Of a stretch of 64,000 bases of DNA, positions 54,101 through 62,754 are shown one piece after another. This DNA is from Sphingomonas taxi (lineage in GTDB: Bacteria > Pseudomonadota > Alphaproteobacteria > Sphingomonadales > Sphingomonadaceae). The stretch covers positions 1 to 64,000 of the forward strand of contig QFQI01000005.1 in the NCBI GenBank assembly GCA_003243195.1, given 5' to 3'. How positions within the stretch are numbered: position 1 is the stretch's first letter; each line of letters begins with the position of its first letter. The translations under genes were made by a program, and so were the position numbers. Below the pieces are notes generated by a model, which ran no database searches, was not told the DNA's origin, and saw only the letters and a list, made by a program, of their open reading frames with translations.

Positions 54101-54302
54101 ACATATCTCTTGAACGAGGCGGACTGCTGCGGGGTGCGCGGCGCGGGCGCTCGTCGTGATGCTGGTCATGGGCACCTCTCGAACTGCCGCCGCCACACAA
54201 TCGAGCGATCGAGGAACTCCCGCTTTCAGCCGGCCAATCAAAATTAGCGCCTCCGCCGTTCAATCCCCACTAATCTGATGTGGATTCGAACGGGGGACAT
54301 TG
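54101..54302. other. Intergenic region upstream of TonB receptor
   Basis: No gene seen. The region is divergent between the mesX promoter and the TonB receptor gene. A GGGGG-rich ribosome site lies immediately before the receptor ATG at 54303. No convincing promoter can be named. Confidence 0.3.
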
Positions 54303-56807
54303 ATGAGGAAGTTGCTGGCGGCGTCGTTGATTTCTACGATCCTGATTGTCCCCGAGACGGCACTCGCCGCCGATCCCACGACCCCGCCGGCGCCACCGCC
54401 GGGCGCGCCAGCGGACGCGAGCGATGCGCAGGTACAGAAGCGTGCGTCCCCTGGTCCGGATGACGACATCGTGGTGGTTGGCAGCCAGCGCGCCACCACC
54501 GCGCTGGAAAGCGCCGTGCCCGTCGATGTCGTGTCGCAGGACGTGCTGCAACGCACCGGCACGGTAAATCTCAACCAGGCGCTGCAACGGCTGCTGCCGT
54601 CCTTCAACTTCCCGCAGACGCAAAATGCGGTGAAGGGCACCTATGGCACCCGCTCCGCTTCCCTCCGGCGGCTGCCGCCCGACCTGACGCTGGTCCTGGT
54701 GGACGGCAAGCGCCGCAATCCGTCCAGCCGGCTGTTCGCGGTCGACCCGTATCGTGTCGGGCAGTTCGTCGACCTGTCCGCCATTCCGCAGAACGCGATC
54801 GAGCGGGTGGAGGTGCTGCGCGACGGCGCGTCGGCGCAATATGGCTCCGACGCCGTTGCCGGCGTGGTCAACCTGATCCTCAAGAAGAGGACGGAAGGCG
54901 TCGATGCGAATGCGCAGATCGGTGAGTTTACGAAGGGGGATGGCTTCACCAAGTCGCTGGGCGTCACCGTCGCCACCGCGCTGCCCGGCGACGGATTCGT
55001 GGATCTGAGCGCGAACGGCTCCACGCGGGATGCCACCGATCGCAGCGGCCCGGACTGGCGGCAGCGCTACTTCCCCGGCGACCCGCGTGAACAGACGGCG
55101 GACCGGGACGCCGTTGGACGCTGGGGCAACGCCGACACGGATAATCTGGCGTTGCTGGCCAATTACGAGGTCGGCCTGTCCGACACCCTGCGCTTCTATG
55201 GCAACGCCAATTACTCGATCACCGACACGCGCAACCGCGTGAACCCGACCGAGCCGAAGAACGACGGCAACCTGCGCGCCTTCAACCCCGATGGCACCCA
55301 GCCGGAGATCCGGGGCAAGCTGTACGACATGGCGGCCACGGCGGGCCTCAGGCTCGACGGCGGCACCGCGGGCGCCTTCGACCTGGGGGTCAGCGTGGGG
55401 CGTAACCTGATCCGCACCTATCTGTACGACAGTGCGTCGCCCAGCTACGGTCTCGCCAGCCAGCGCGATTTCTACCTGGGGCGCTACATCAGCAGCCAGG
55501 TGGTGGCGAACCTCGATTACGCCAGGGACATCGACCTGGGCCTGTCCAGACCCGCGAACCTGAGCGCGGGCGTCACCTACCGCAAGGAACGCTGGCGCTC
55601 CGCCTCCCCGGGCGACGTGCAGTCGTGGAACAATGGCGGCGTCGCGATCCTCGACGGGCCGAATGCGGGCAAGGCGGCGCGCTTCGGCGCCGACGTGCAG
55701 GGACTGACCCCGGCGGACCTGTATGCGGTGTCGCGCAACGTGTGGGGCGGCTTTGCCGGCATCGACGTGTTTCCGGTCAGCGGCGTGACGATCGGCGGCG
55801 CGATCCGCTACGAACATTATTCCGACTTCGGCGGCACTACCACGGGGAAGGTGAACGCCCGGTGGGATATCGCCGACTGGCTGGCCGTGCGCGGCGGATG
55901 GAGCACCGGCTTCCACGCGCCGGGCATCGCGGCGCTCGGTACGCAGGTGACCGCGTCAACCACCATCTTCTCCTTCTCCGGCCAGCTTGACGAGAGCCTC
56001 GCCTCGCGCACGCGTCAGTTCCGGCCCGACGATCCGGCGGTGGCGGCGCTGGGCGCGCGCGCGCTGGACCCGGAGAAGTCGCAGAACCTGTCCGCCGGTC
56101 TGGTGCTTCAGCCGCTGCCCGGCGCGTCGCTGACGATCGACGCCTATCAGATCAGGGTCGACGGCTTCATCCTGTTGACCGACGGCGCGAACGCGAACGG
56201 CCTGACCGGCGCGTTCGTTCAGGCGGTGACCGCCGCGGCCGGGCTGCCGACGGTCCGCACGGTCAACTTCTTCCTGAACGGACTCGACACGCGCACGCGC
56301 GGGATCGACGCGGTGGCACGCTATCGCTTCGACGTGGCGACCGACAGCGACGTCGACCTGTCGCTCGCCTTTTCGACCGGGCGCACGCGCATTTCCAACG
56401 TCAGGACGGCGCCGGCCGGTTCGGGCCTGACCTACTTCTCGCGCGCGCGGTTGGCGGACATCGACAAGGGCGTGCCGCGCTGGAAGGCGGTGGCCGGCGC
56501 GCGCGGCACACTCGGCCGGATCGACGCGTCGCTCAACCAGGCGGTCTATGGCCCGTATACCTATACCCATCCGACTGTCGGCGCGAACGACCAGCGCTAC
56601 GACGCGCAATGGGTGACCGACCTGGAAGCGGGATATCAACTGACGGACACCACGCGCGTCGCGGTGGGGACGCAGAACCTCTTCAACAGCTATCCGGCGC
56701 AATATATTCGCGCCAATCAGGTCAACGGCATCAACCGCTACGGCTTCATCCACCCGGATGGATCGAACGGGCGGTTTCTGTATGCCACGCTGAACCAGCG
56801 GTTCTGA
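54303..56807 (+). CDS. TonB-dependent receptor of the ferredoxin/flavoprotein cluster
   Basis: An outer-membrane receptor of about 834 residues. It has a signal peptide (LLAASLISTILIVPETALA), a Pro-rich linker, a TonB box and plug (DDIVVVGSQRATTALESAVP; LVDGKRRNPSSRLF; AIERVEVLRDGASAQYGSDAVAG), and a barrel ending FLYATLNQRF. It belongs to the large plug family with a VDVVSQDVLQRTG start common in sphingomonads, whose ligands are mostly undefined. An MFS gene and the ferredoxin/flavoprotein genes follow on the same strand, so it probably imports the compound they process. Confidence 0.82.
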   Translation: MRKLLAASLISTILIVPETALAADPTTPPAPPPGAPADASDAQVQKRASPGPDDDIVVVGSQRATTALESAVPVDVVSQDVLQRTGTVNLNQALQRLLPSFNFPQTQNAVKGTYGTRSASLRRLPPDLTLVLVDGKRRNPSSRLFAVDPYRVGQFVDLSAIPQNAIERVEVLRDGASAQYGSDAVAGVVNLILKKRTEGVDANAQIGEFTKGDGFTKSLGVTVATALPGDGFVDLSANGSTRDATDRSGPDWRQRYFPGDPREQTADRDAVGRWGNADTDNLALLANYEVGLSDTLRFYGNANYSITDTRNRVNPTEPKNDGNLRAFNPDGTQPEIRGKLYDMAATAGLRLDGGTAGAFDLGVSVGRNLIRTYLYDSASPSYGLASQRDFYLGRYISSQVVANLDYARDIDLGLSRPANLSAGVTYRKERWRSASPGDVQSWNNGGVAILDGPNAGKAARFGADVQGLTPADLYAVSRNVWGGFAGIDVFPVSGVTIGGAIRYEHYSDFGGTTTGKVNARWDIADWLAVRGGWSTGFHAPGIAALGTQVTASTTIFSFSGQLDESLASRTRQFRPDDPAVAALGARALDPEKSQNLSAGLVLQPLPGASLTIDAYQIRVDGFILLTDGANANGLTGAFVQAVTAAAGLPTVRTVNFFLNGLDTRTRGIDAVARYRFDVATDSDVDLSLAFSTGRTRISNVRTAPAGSGLTYFSRARLADIDKGVPRWKAVAGARGTLGRIDASLNQAVYGPYTYTHPTVGANDQRYDAQWVTDLEAGYQLTDTTRVAVGTQNLFNSYPAQYIRANQVNGINRYGFIHPDGSNGRFLYATLNQRF

Positions 56808-56918
56808 CGATGCGCGCCGCCGCGCCGCACATCGCCGTCCTGTCCGACGACGCCCGCGCGCTTCCCGCACGCCACGGCGTCCACGCGCCCGATCCCGTTC
56901 CCGTCGCAGGAGGCGACC

Positions 56919-58190
56919 ATGTCAGAGTTTAACCGCCACTCGCTGTCCGCGGCCGTGGCCGCGAGCATCGGCCTCTCGCTCGCGTTCGGCACGGTCATCA
57001 TCGCCACCTTCGGCCTGTTCATGATCGCCATGACGCAGGAATTCGGATGGGGCATGGGACAGACCGCCAGCCTGCTCAGTGTCGCGGCGCTCGCGCAGGC
57101 GCCGCTGTCGCCGCTGGTCGGGCGGCTGATCGACCGGGTCGGCGTCCGCCGCGTCGACCTGCCCGGCATCGTCCTGTACGGCGGCAGCGTGATGGCGCTG
57201 TCGCTGGCGAGCGGGTCGCTCGCGCAATTGTACCTGTTGTTCCTGCTGGTCGGGGCGACGTCGTCACTGGTGACGATGCTGCCCTACAGCAAGATCGTGT
57301 CAGCCTGGTTCTCGCAGCGGCGCGGGCTGATGCTGTCGGGCTACGGCGTGGGCGCCGCCATCCTGGGATCGGCGGTTCCACAGGCGGCGCGGCGCCTGAT
57401 CGACGCCTTTGGCTGGCGGGGCGCCTATCTGGGGCTGGGGGCGACGATCGTGGCGGTCGGCTTGCCGGTGCTGGCGCTGCTGCTGCACGAGCCGGCACGC
57501 GGCCTCGCGCGGCGACAGGACGCGCCGCCACCGCTCGCCACCGGCATGACGGCGGCAGAGGTGCGACGCAGCGGCATCTACTGGCGGATCATCTCGGCCA
57601 TCACCCTGTGCAGCATCGGCGTGCAGGCGATACACGCCCATATGGCGCCGCTGCTCGTCGCCGAGGGGCTGAGCCGCATCACCGCCACCAACGCGCTGTC
57701 GCTCTACGCGCTCGCCTCGATCGCGGCGCAACTGGCGATGGGACTGGCGCTGGACGGATCGGCATCGCCGCGCCGGATCGCGCCGTTCCTGCTGGTGGGT
57801 GCGGCCGGGCTGGTCATCCTCTACAACGCGGCCTCCCCCGGTGTCGCGGTGCTGGGCGGCGTGCTGCTGGGGGCGAGCGTCGGCGCGGAGATGAGCCTGG
57901 CCAAGTATCTGCACGCGCGATATTTCGGCAACGTCGCCTTCGGTGAGGTGTTCGGACTGCAATTCCTGTTCATCGGCCTGTCCGCCGCGATCGGCCCCGC
58001 GTCCATGGGGCTGCTGCACGATGCCACCGGCGGCTATGGCAGCGGCGTGCTGCTGTTCGGCGGCATGATAACGGTCAGCGTCGCCTTGTTGATGACGCTG
58101 CCGCCCTACGATGCCGTACGCCGCCCGCGCGAGGCCAGGGCCGCCCCGCCGCCGGCGGTCACCACGCTGGGCGCGGAGCAGGCGGCATGA
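56919..58190 (+). CDS. MFS transporter (monocarboxylate-like)
   Basis: A 423-residue permease with 12 predicted helices. The first is GLSLAFGTVIIATFGLFMIAM; the loop 2-3 motif is GRLIDRVGVRRV and the central loop falls around residues 185-210. It resembles oxalate/formate- or monocarboxylate-type MFS proteins. The start follows AGGAGG. The stop overlaps the ferredoxin start (ATGA), so transporter and enzyme are made together. The substrate is unknown. Confidence 0.8.
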   Translation: MSEFNRHSLSAAVAASIGLSLAFGTVIIATFGLFMIAMTQEFGWGMGQTASLLSVAALAQAPLSPLVGRLIDRVGVRRVDLPGIVLYGGSVMALSLASGSLAQLYLLFLLVGATSSLVTMLPYSKIVSAWFSQRRGLMLSGYGVGAAILGSAVPQAARRLIDAFGWRGAYLGLGATIVAVGLPVLALLLHEPARGLARRQDAPPPLATGMTAAEVRRSGIYWRIISAITLCSIGVQAIHAHMAPLLVAEGLSRITATNALSLYALASIAAQLAMGLALDGSASPRRIAPFLLVGAAGLVILYNAASPGVAVLGGVLLGASVGAEMSLAKYLHARYFGNVAFGEVFGLQFLFIGLSAAIGPASMGLLHDATGGYGSGVLLFGGMITVSVALLMTLPPYDAVRRPREARAAPPPAVTTLGAEQAA

Positions 58191-58570
58191 TCGAGCTGAT
58201 CGTCGCCGACCGCTGCATCGCCTGCAACCTGTGCTCGAACGTCTGCCCCAACGACGTGTTCGACAAGGAACCGGGCAAGCAGCCGGTGATCGCGCGGCAG
58301 GCGGACTGCGTCACCTGCTTCATCTGCGAGGCGTTCTGCCCCGTCGATGCCATGTTCGTTGCGCCCAATGCCTGGCCCGAGCCGGTGGACGAGGCGGCCG
58401 TGGTCGCCTCCGGCATGCTCGGCAGCTATCGCCGCGCGCTCGGCTGGGACCGGAACCAGCCCGGCGCCGCGAACGTCGAGCCGCCCAGACCCGATCAGCC
58501 GCCGCCACCGCCGCAGCCCACGGCGTGGGGGATCGACCCGGCGCGCGCGGGCCGGAGCGACAGGGTATGA
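58187..58570 (+). CDS. 2[4Fe-4S] ferredoxin-like protein with Pro-rich tail
   Basis: A 127-residue protein. Two cluster motifs are visible: CIACNLCSNVCP at 10-21 and CVTCFICEAFCP at 41-52, each with the CxxCxxCxxxCP pattern. A disordered Pro-rich tail (about 85-115) follows. It resembles the beta subunits that partner fumarate-reductase/AprA-like flavoproteins. Overlaps the MFS and flavoprotein genes (ATGA on both sides), so it almost surely transfers electrons to or from the flavoprotein. Confidence 0.85.
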   Translation: MIELIVADRCIACNLCSNVCPNDVFDKEPGKQPVIARQADCVTCFICEAFCPVDAMFVAPNAWPEPVDEAAVVASGMLGSYRRALGWDRNQPGAANVEPPRPDQPPPPPQPTAWGIDPARAGRSDRV

Positions 58571-60156
58571 GCGCGGACGCCACGCTGGCGACCGGCGTGC
58601 TGGTGATCGGCGGCAGCCTGTCGGGCGCGTGGGCGGCGCTCAGTGCGCGCGCGTCCGGCGCCGAGGTGGCGATCGTGGACAAGGGGTGGATCGGCACCGC
58701 CGGCATCGTGGCGGCCGCGACCGGCGGCGGCTATTTCCTGCTGCCCGACGATCCGGAACAGCGCGCGCGCACCATCCGCATCCGCCACGATCAGGCAGAC
58801 GGGCTGGACGACCTCGGCTTTTGCGAAAAGGTCTATGAGCAAAGCTACCGCTGCTATCGCAGGCTGGACGAATGGGGTTTCCGCGCCGGTCGCATGGGCA
58901 GTTTCCGCGGTCCCGACTCGATGGTCTTCCTCAGGCGGCGATTGCAGAAGGCGGGCGTGCGCATCCTCGATCACAGCCCGGCGCTGGAATTGCTGGCGGA
59001 CGCGGCGGGAACAATCGTCGGTGCCGCCGGCGTGCATCGCAAGACCGGTGAGGCATGGACGATCCGCGCCGCTTCGGTGATCCTGGCAACCGGCGGCAAC
59101 GCCTTTCGTTCGGGTGCGATGGGCACCGGCGGCTCGACCGGCGACGGCTATCTGCTCGCGGCCGAAGCCGGCGCGGGGGCCGTCGGCATGGAGTTTTCCG
59201 GCCATTACGGCTTCGTCGCGGCGGGCAGCAGTTGTACCAAGGGCGGCATGTACCACCTCTACGGCCAGATCTTCGACGAGGACGGGCGCAAGCTCGACCC
59301 GGAGCCGGGCTGGGCGGCGGTGCCGGCGGCGGGGCGCGCGATGATGGCGGGCAAGCGCGTCTACGCGCAGATCGACGTGCCCCCCGGAAGCGAGCCGGCG
59401 GTGCGCGGGATGATGCCCAATTTCTTCGCCTATTTCGAGCGCAACGGCGTGGAGCCGCTCAACAACCGCTGGCCGGTCGGTCTGGTGCTGGAAGGCACGG
59501 TGCGCGCGGCGGGCGGGCTGGCGGTGGCGGACGATGGCGCGACCGGCGTGGCGGGCCTGTACGCGGTGGGCGACCTTGCCGACAAGACGCGGCTGACGGG
59601 CGCGCAGATGAGCGGCGCGGGCGCCGCCATCGCATGGTGCGTCGCGTCGGGCGAATGGGCGGGCGCAAGCGCCGCGGGCTTCGCGCGGGTCATGGGTCCG
59701 GCGCATGCGACGCGTCCGGGCGCGCCACTGGGCGGGGCGGGCATGCGCCCGTACGGCGCCGCGGCCACGACCACGGCAACCACGCTGGAACGAACGGTAC
59801 AGGCGGAAATCCTGCCGCTGGAGAAGACACTCTACCGCAGCGCGGACGGCATCGCCGCATCGCTGACGACGCTGGACGCGGCATGGGGCGACGCGCGGCA
59901 GGCGCTCGCTCCCGGTGGCACCGGGCGAGAGCGGCTGCGCGCGCGCGAAGCCGCCGCCCTCGCGCTGACCGCCCGCTGGATCTACCGCGCGGCCGACCAG
60001 CGAACCGAATCGCGCGGTCTCCACCGACGCAGCGACCATCCCCACACCGATCCCGCGCAGCGACGCAACATCCATGTCAGCGGCCTCGACCGGATCGAGA
60101 CGCGGCCCGCTACACGCCCCCGCCCCCTTCCCTCGATCCAGCCGGAGTTGAAATGA
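58567..60156 (+). CDS. FAD-dependent oxidoreductase, AprA/fumarate reductase-like
   Basis: A 529-residue flavoprotein with an FAD motif GVLVIGGSLSGAWAALSA at about 10-27, ILATGGNAFRSGAMGTGGSTGDGYLLA-type site near 180 (core GTGGSTGDGY) and the C-terminal FAD segment GLYAVGDLADKTRLTGAQMSGAGAA near 330. The C-terminal helical domain (ERTVQAEILPLEKTLYR) is shared by succinate dehydrogenase, aspartate oxidase and adenylyl-sulfate reductase alpha subunits. It overlaps the ferredoxin gene, giving an AprBA-like pair, but the APS reductase context is absent. Substrate unknown; a sulfur or organic acid compound is possible. Confidence 0.78.
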   Translation: MSADATLATGVLVIGGSLSGAWAALSARASGAEVAIVDKGWIGTAGIVAAATGGGYFLLPDDPEQRARTIRIRHDQADGLDDLGFCEKVYEQSYRCYRRLDEWGFRAGRMGSFRGPDSMVFLRRRLQKAGVRILDHSPALELLADAAGTIVGAAGVHRKTGEAWTIRAASVILATGGNAFRSGAMGTGGSTGDGYLLAAEAGAGAVGMEFSGHYGFVAAGSSCTKGGMYHLYGQIFDEDGRKLDPEPGWAAVPAAGRAMMAGKRVYAQIDVPPGSEPAVRGMMPNFFAYFERNGVEPLNNRWPVGLVLEGTVRAAGGLAVADDGATGVAGLYAVGDLADKTRLTGAQMSGAGAAIAWCVASGEWAGASAAGFARVMGPAHATRPGAPLGGAGMRPYGAAATTTATTLERTVQAEILPLEKTLYRSADGIAASLTTLDAAWGDARQALAPGGTGRERLRAREAAALALTARWIYRAADQRTESRGLHRRSDHPHTDPAQRRNIHVSGLDRIETRPATRPRPLPSIQPELK

Positions 60157-60860
60157 CCGACCTGTCCCGCTTTCCCGTCACCCGCCGCTGGCCACCGACG
60201 CGGCCCGACGTGATCCAGCTCTACTCCGCGCCGACCCCGAACGGCGTCAAGGTGTCGATCGCGCTGGAGGAGCTGGGTCTCGCCTACGAGCCGCATTTCG
60301 TCGCCATCGGGCAGGACCAGAGCTGGACGCCCGAATATCTGTCGCTGAACCCGAACGGCAAGATCCCGGCGATCATCGATCCCGCCGGCCCGGACGGCCA
60401 GCCATTGGCGTTGCTCGAATCCGGTGCCATCCTGGTCTACCTGGCCGAAAAGACCGGCGCGCTGCTGCCCGCGGACGCGGCCGGCCGCTACGAGACGCTG
60501 CAATGGGTCTTCTTTCAGATGGCGGCGATCGGCCCGATGTTCGGCCAGCTCGGTTTCTTCCACAAGTTCGCGGGGCGCGATATCGAGGACAAGCGGCCCC
60601 TGAACCGCTACGCGACCGAGAGCAAGCGGCTGCTGGGCGTGCTGGAACAGCGGCTGGCGGACCGCACTTGGATCATCGGCGAGCAATATACGATCGCCGA
60701 CATCGCACTGGTCGGTTGGGTCAGGGCGGTGACCGCCTTCTATGGGGCGGACGAGCTGGTCGACTACGCCGCCCTGCGTCACGTGCCGGCATGGCTCGAC
60801 CGGATGCTGGCGCGTCCGGCGGTGCAATCGGGGCTCGCCATACCCGCGCGCCCCGACTGA
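60153..60860 (+). CDS. Glutathione S-transferase (YghU/Nu-type)
   Basis: A 235-residue GST. The thioredoxin-like N-terminal domain spans about 18-100 (SAPTPNGVKVSIALEELGL; LNPNGKIPAIID; ESGAILVYLAEKTG). The all-helical C-terminal domain follows (WVFFQMAAIGPMFGQLGFF; YTIADIALVGWV). It fits the YfcG/YghU group, many of which act as disulfide-bond or peroxide reductases. It starts 4 bp before the flavoprotein stop (ATGA overlap), so it belongs to the same operon. It suggests an electrophilic or thiol-linked substrate. Confidence 0.87.
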   Translation: MTDLSRFPVTRRWPPTRPDVIQLYSAPTPNGVKVSIALEELGLAYEPHFVAIGQDQSWTPEYLSLNPNGKIPAIIDPAGPDGQPLALLESGAILVYLAEKTGALLPADAAGRYETLQWVFFQMAAIGPMFGQLGFFHKFAGRDIEDKRPLNRYATESKRLLGVLEQRLADRTWIIGEQYTIADIALVGWVRAVTAFYGADELVDYAALRHVPAWLDRMLARPAVQSGLAIPARPD

Positions 60861-60975
60861 CGGGTGCGGGCGAGCGCGGAGGGAGCGGAGCGGCGGCAGC
60901 CTCGTGCGGCGAGCTGACGATCATGGCGCCACGTCCGTCAGGGTCCGTTCCGCCAACGCGACCATGGCGGCTACC

Positions 60976-61638
60976 CTAATCGTCCTCGCCGGCGATCAGA
61001 TCGGCGAGTGCATGGCGGAGGATTTCGGCGGCTTCCGCGATCATGACCTCGGCGGGGATCAACGTCTCCTCATGCAACATCTCTTCGAGCGCGAAGCTGA
61101 AGTCGGTGGCGATGCGCAACCGACGCCAGAGACGCTCCCGGTCGATCTGCGGATATTCCCGCACGCAGATCTCGACGAAGCGGTCCGTCACCATGCGTTG
61201 GGATTCAAGGCGGACATGCGCCAGTTGCGGCACGGCACGCAGCGCACGCAAAATCCAGACCGCCCCGGCCTGCGCGCCGGTGACCTCCGCGTTGCGGCTG
61301 AACAGGTCCTCCAGCGCCGCCGACATGCCGGCCACACCATGCCGCTCGTTCTGCGCCAGCCACTCGAACAGCACCTCGTTCTGGCGATCCAGGAGGCGAC
61401 GGCCCAATGCCTCAAGGATCGCGTATTTGTCCTTGAAATACCGATACAGCGCGGGTGGCGTCATTCTGGCCCGCGCGCAGATCATGTTCGTGGAGATGCG
61501 TTCGATACCGACCTCGGCGAGAAGTTCCCCCGCGACATCCAGCAGCCGCTCGACCGTTTGAACCGCACGTTCCTGTGACGGGCGGCGGCGCTTTTCCGAA
61601 ACATCGACGTGGCCGGCGGCGGTCGTTCTATCTCCCAT
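60976..61638 (-). CDS. TetR family regulator
   Basis: A 220-residue regulator. The N-terminal helix-turn-helix spans about 20-70 (VERLLDVAGELLAEVGIERISTN; RMTPPALYRYFKDKYAIL). The larger C-terminal domain binds an unknown ligand. The ATG at 61638 has CAGGA upstream; a start at 61659 is possible. It is convergent with the GST gene and upstream of neither cluster promoter, but it is the only local regulator and may control the TonB-MFS-ferredoxin-flavoprotein-GST set and/or the SDR/TonB genes. Confidence 0.82.
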   Translation of the reverse strand: MGDRTTAAGHVDVSEKRRRPSQERAVQTVERLLDVAGELLAEVGIERISTNMICARARMTPPALYRYFKDKYAILEALGRRLLDRQNEVLFEWLAQNERHGVAGMSAALEDLFSRNAEVTGAQAGAVWILRALRAVPQLAHVRLESQRMVTDRFVEICVREYPQIDRERLWRRLRIATDFSFALEEMLHEETLIPAEVMIAEAAEILRHALADLIAGEDD

Positions 61639-61788
61639 GCCGGTCCTGCGGGCGATCATCGCGTATCACTCTGGCTCACTCCCTGCCCGAATTCAGCATG
61701 TCGGCCATGAAACCGTGCGCGCCCGCGTGCAACCATGGCGCGGCATTCGATGATCGCAGCCCCCCTGCCCCGGGCCGCGAGTCCCCAT

Positions 61789-61837
61789 CGCAAGCGCGCC
61801 GGTGCTCGGGAGACTCCCGACGGCCGGCGCGCTTGCG
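61789..61837. terminator. Strong nested hairpin between SDR and TetR genes
   Basis: CGCAAGCGCGCCGG (61789-61802) and CCGGCGCGCTTGCG (61824-61837) are perfect 14-bp arms. Inside them TCGGGAG and CTCCCGA (61806-61812, 61814-61820) pair again. The structure begins 12 bases past the SDR stop on its own strand. There is no U-run, so it may be a transcript-end stabiliser or Rho-linked terminator and not a standard intrinsic one. Confidence 0.5.
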
Positions 61838-61848
61838 CGAGGGGGCGA

Positions 61849-62628
61849 TCAGGCGGGTTCGCCGGCCAGGAAGATCCGGCGCAGACCTTCGGCCAGTTCC
61901 TCCTTCGTCACCTCGAGGGCGTGTTCGATCTGCTCCTTGTGCGCGGGCGGGAAGATGCTGTCCCATTCCTCGCCGCGAATCGCCTCGATCATGTAGTTGA
62001 CCGCCTCCTCCTCGGAAATCTCGTCGGGTGCGGGCATTCCGTCCCCTTGAGTGGCCTGCGTCGCCACGAAACCGGGATACAGGGTCGTGAACTTGATGCC
62101 GAACGGAGCGAATTCGACCCGGGCGGTGTCGATGAGCAACCTCGCTGCGGCCTTCGCGGCGCTGTACGGGCCTTGCAGCGGCACGCCGATGAAGCCCGCG
62201 CCGGAATTGGTGTGGACGACGGTTCCGCTCCCCTGCGCCTTCATCAGTTGCAGCACCGGCATCAGATAGTTGATGACGGTATAGTAATTGGACTCCATGT
62301 AGCGGCGCACCTCGCCGGCGGTCATCTGGGTCAGGTCGAGCGCGGGCGCTCCGCCGGCGTTCAGCACGACGATGTCGATGGAGCCAAGCTGCTGCTGCAC
62401 CGCTTCCACGGTGCGTGCGGCCTGCGCCTCGTCGGACCCGTCGGCCGGGAAGGCGAAGGCTTCACCACCCGCCTCCTCGATCTCGCGCACCAGCGTTTCC
62501 AGCAGCTCGGCGCGCCGCGCACTGACCGCCACGCGCGCGCCTTCCGCCGCGAGACGCCGTGCCAGCCCGCGCCCCATGCCGGACGAGGCACCCACGACGA
62601 ATATGTTCTTCCCCGAAAAGTCGATCAT
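61849..62628 (-). CDS. Short-chain dehydrogenase/reductase
   Basis: A 259-residue classical SDR. NAD(P)-binding motif GASSGMGRGLARRL at about 13-26, LNAGG near 90, the catalytic Ser in HTNSGAG near 141 and YSAAK near 155 are all present. The basic residues after the second strand (SARRAELL) point to NADPH. It lies between the partial TonB receptor gene and the TetR gene on the minus strand. A good promoter (62696-62724) is upstream. Substrate unknown. Confidence 0.87.
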   Translation of the reverse strand: MIDFSGKNIFVVGASSGMGRGLARRLAAEGARVAVSARRAELLETLVREIEEAGGEAFAFPADGSDEAQAARTVEAVQQQLGSIDIVVLNAGGAPALDLTQMTAGEVRRYMESNYYTVINYLMPVLQLMKAQGSGTVVHTNSGAGFIGVPLQGPYSAAKAAARLLIDTARVEFAPFGIKFTTLYPGFVATQATQGDGMPAPDEISEEEAVNYMIEAIRGEEWDSIFPPAHKEQIEHALEVTKEELAEGLRRIFLAGEPA

Positions 62629-62695
62629 ATCACCTCCTGTTACTTACCGCCGCCGCGACACGCCGAACGGCGGTCCCGGTTTGTGCGCGGTTATA

Positions 62696-62724
62696 ACGAT
62701 AGTGATGATTATCTTAATCGTCAA
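62696..62724 (-). promoter_or_regulatory. Candidate SDR promoter with Fur-like hexamers
   Basis: On the minus strand TTGACG (62724-62719), a 17-bp spacer and TATCGT (62701-62696) form a sigma70-like promoter 68 bp before the SDR start. The spacer contains three hexamers resembling GATAAT in the plus orientation, GATAGT GATGAT TATCTT (62698-62715), the pattern of a minimal Fur box. If real, the SDR and perhaps the TonB receptor are iron-controlled; the match is imperfect. Confidence 0.45.
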
Positions 62725-62754
62725 ACGTGGAATGTCGTGGGACTGCCCCGCAGC

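Noticed and set aside
58187..60156. Adenylyl-sulfate reductase AprBA
   Set aside because: Two-cluster ferredoxin plus flavoprotein resembles it, but no sulfur-oxidation or sulfate-reduction genes are near and the Pro-rich tail is atypical.
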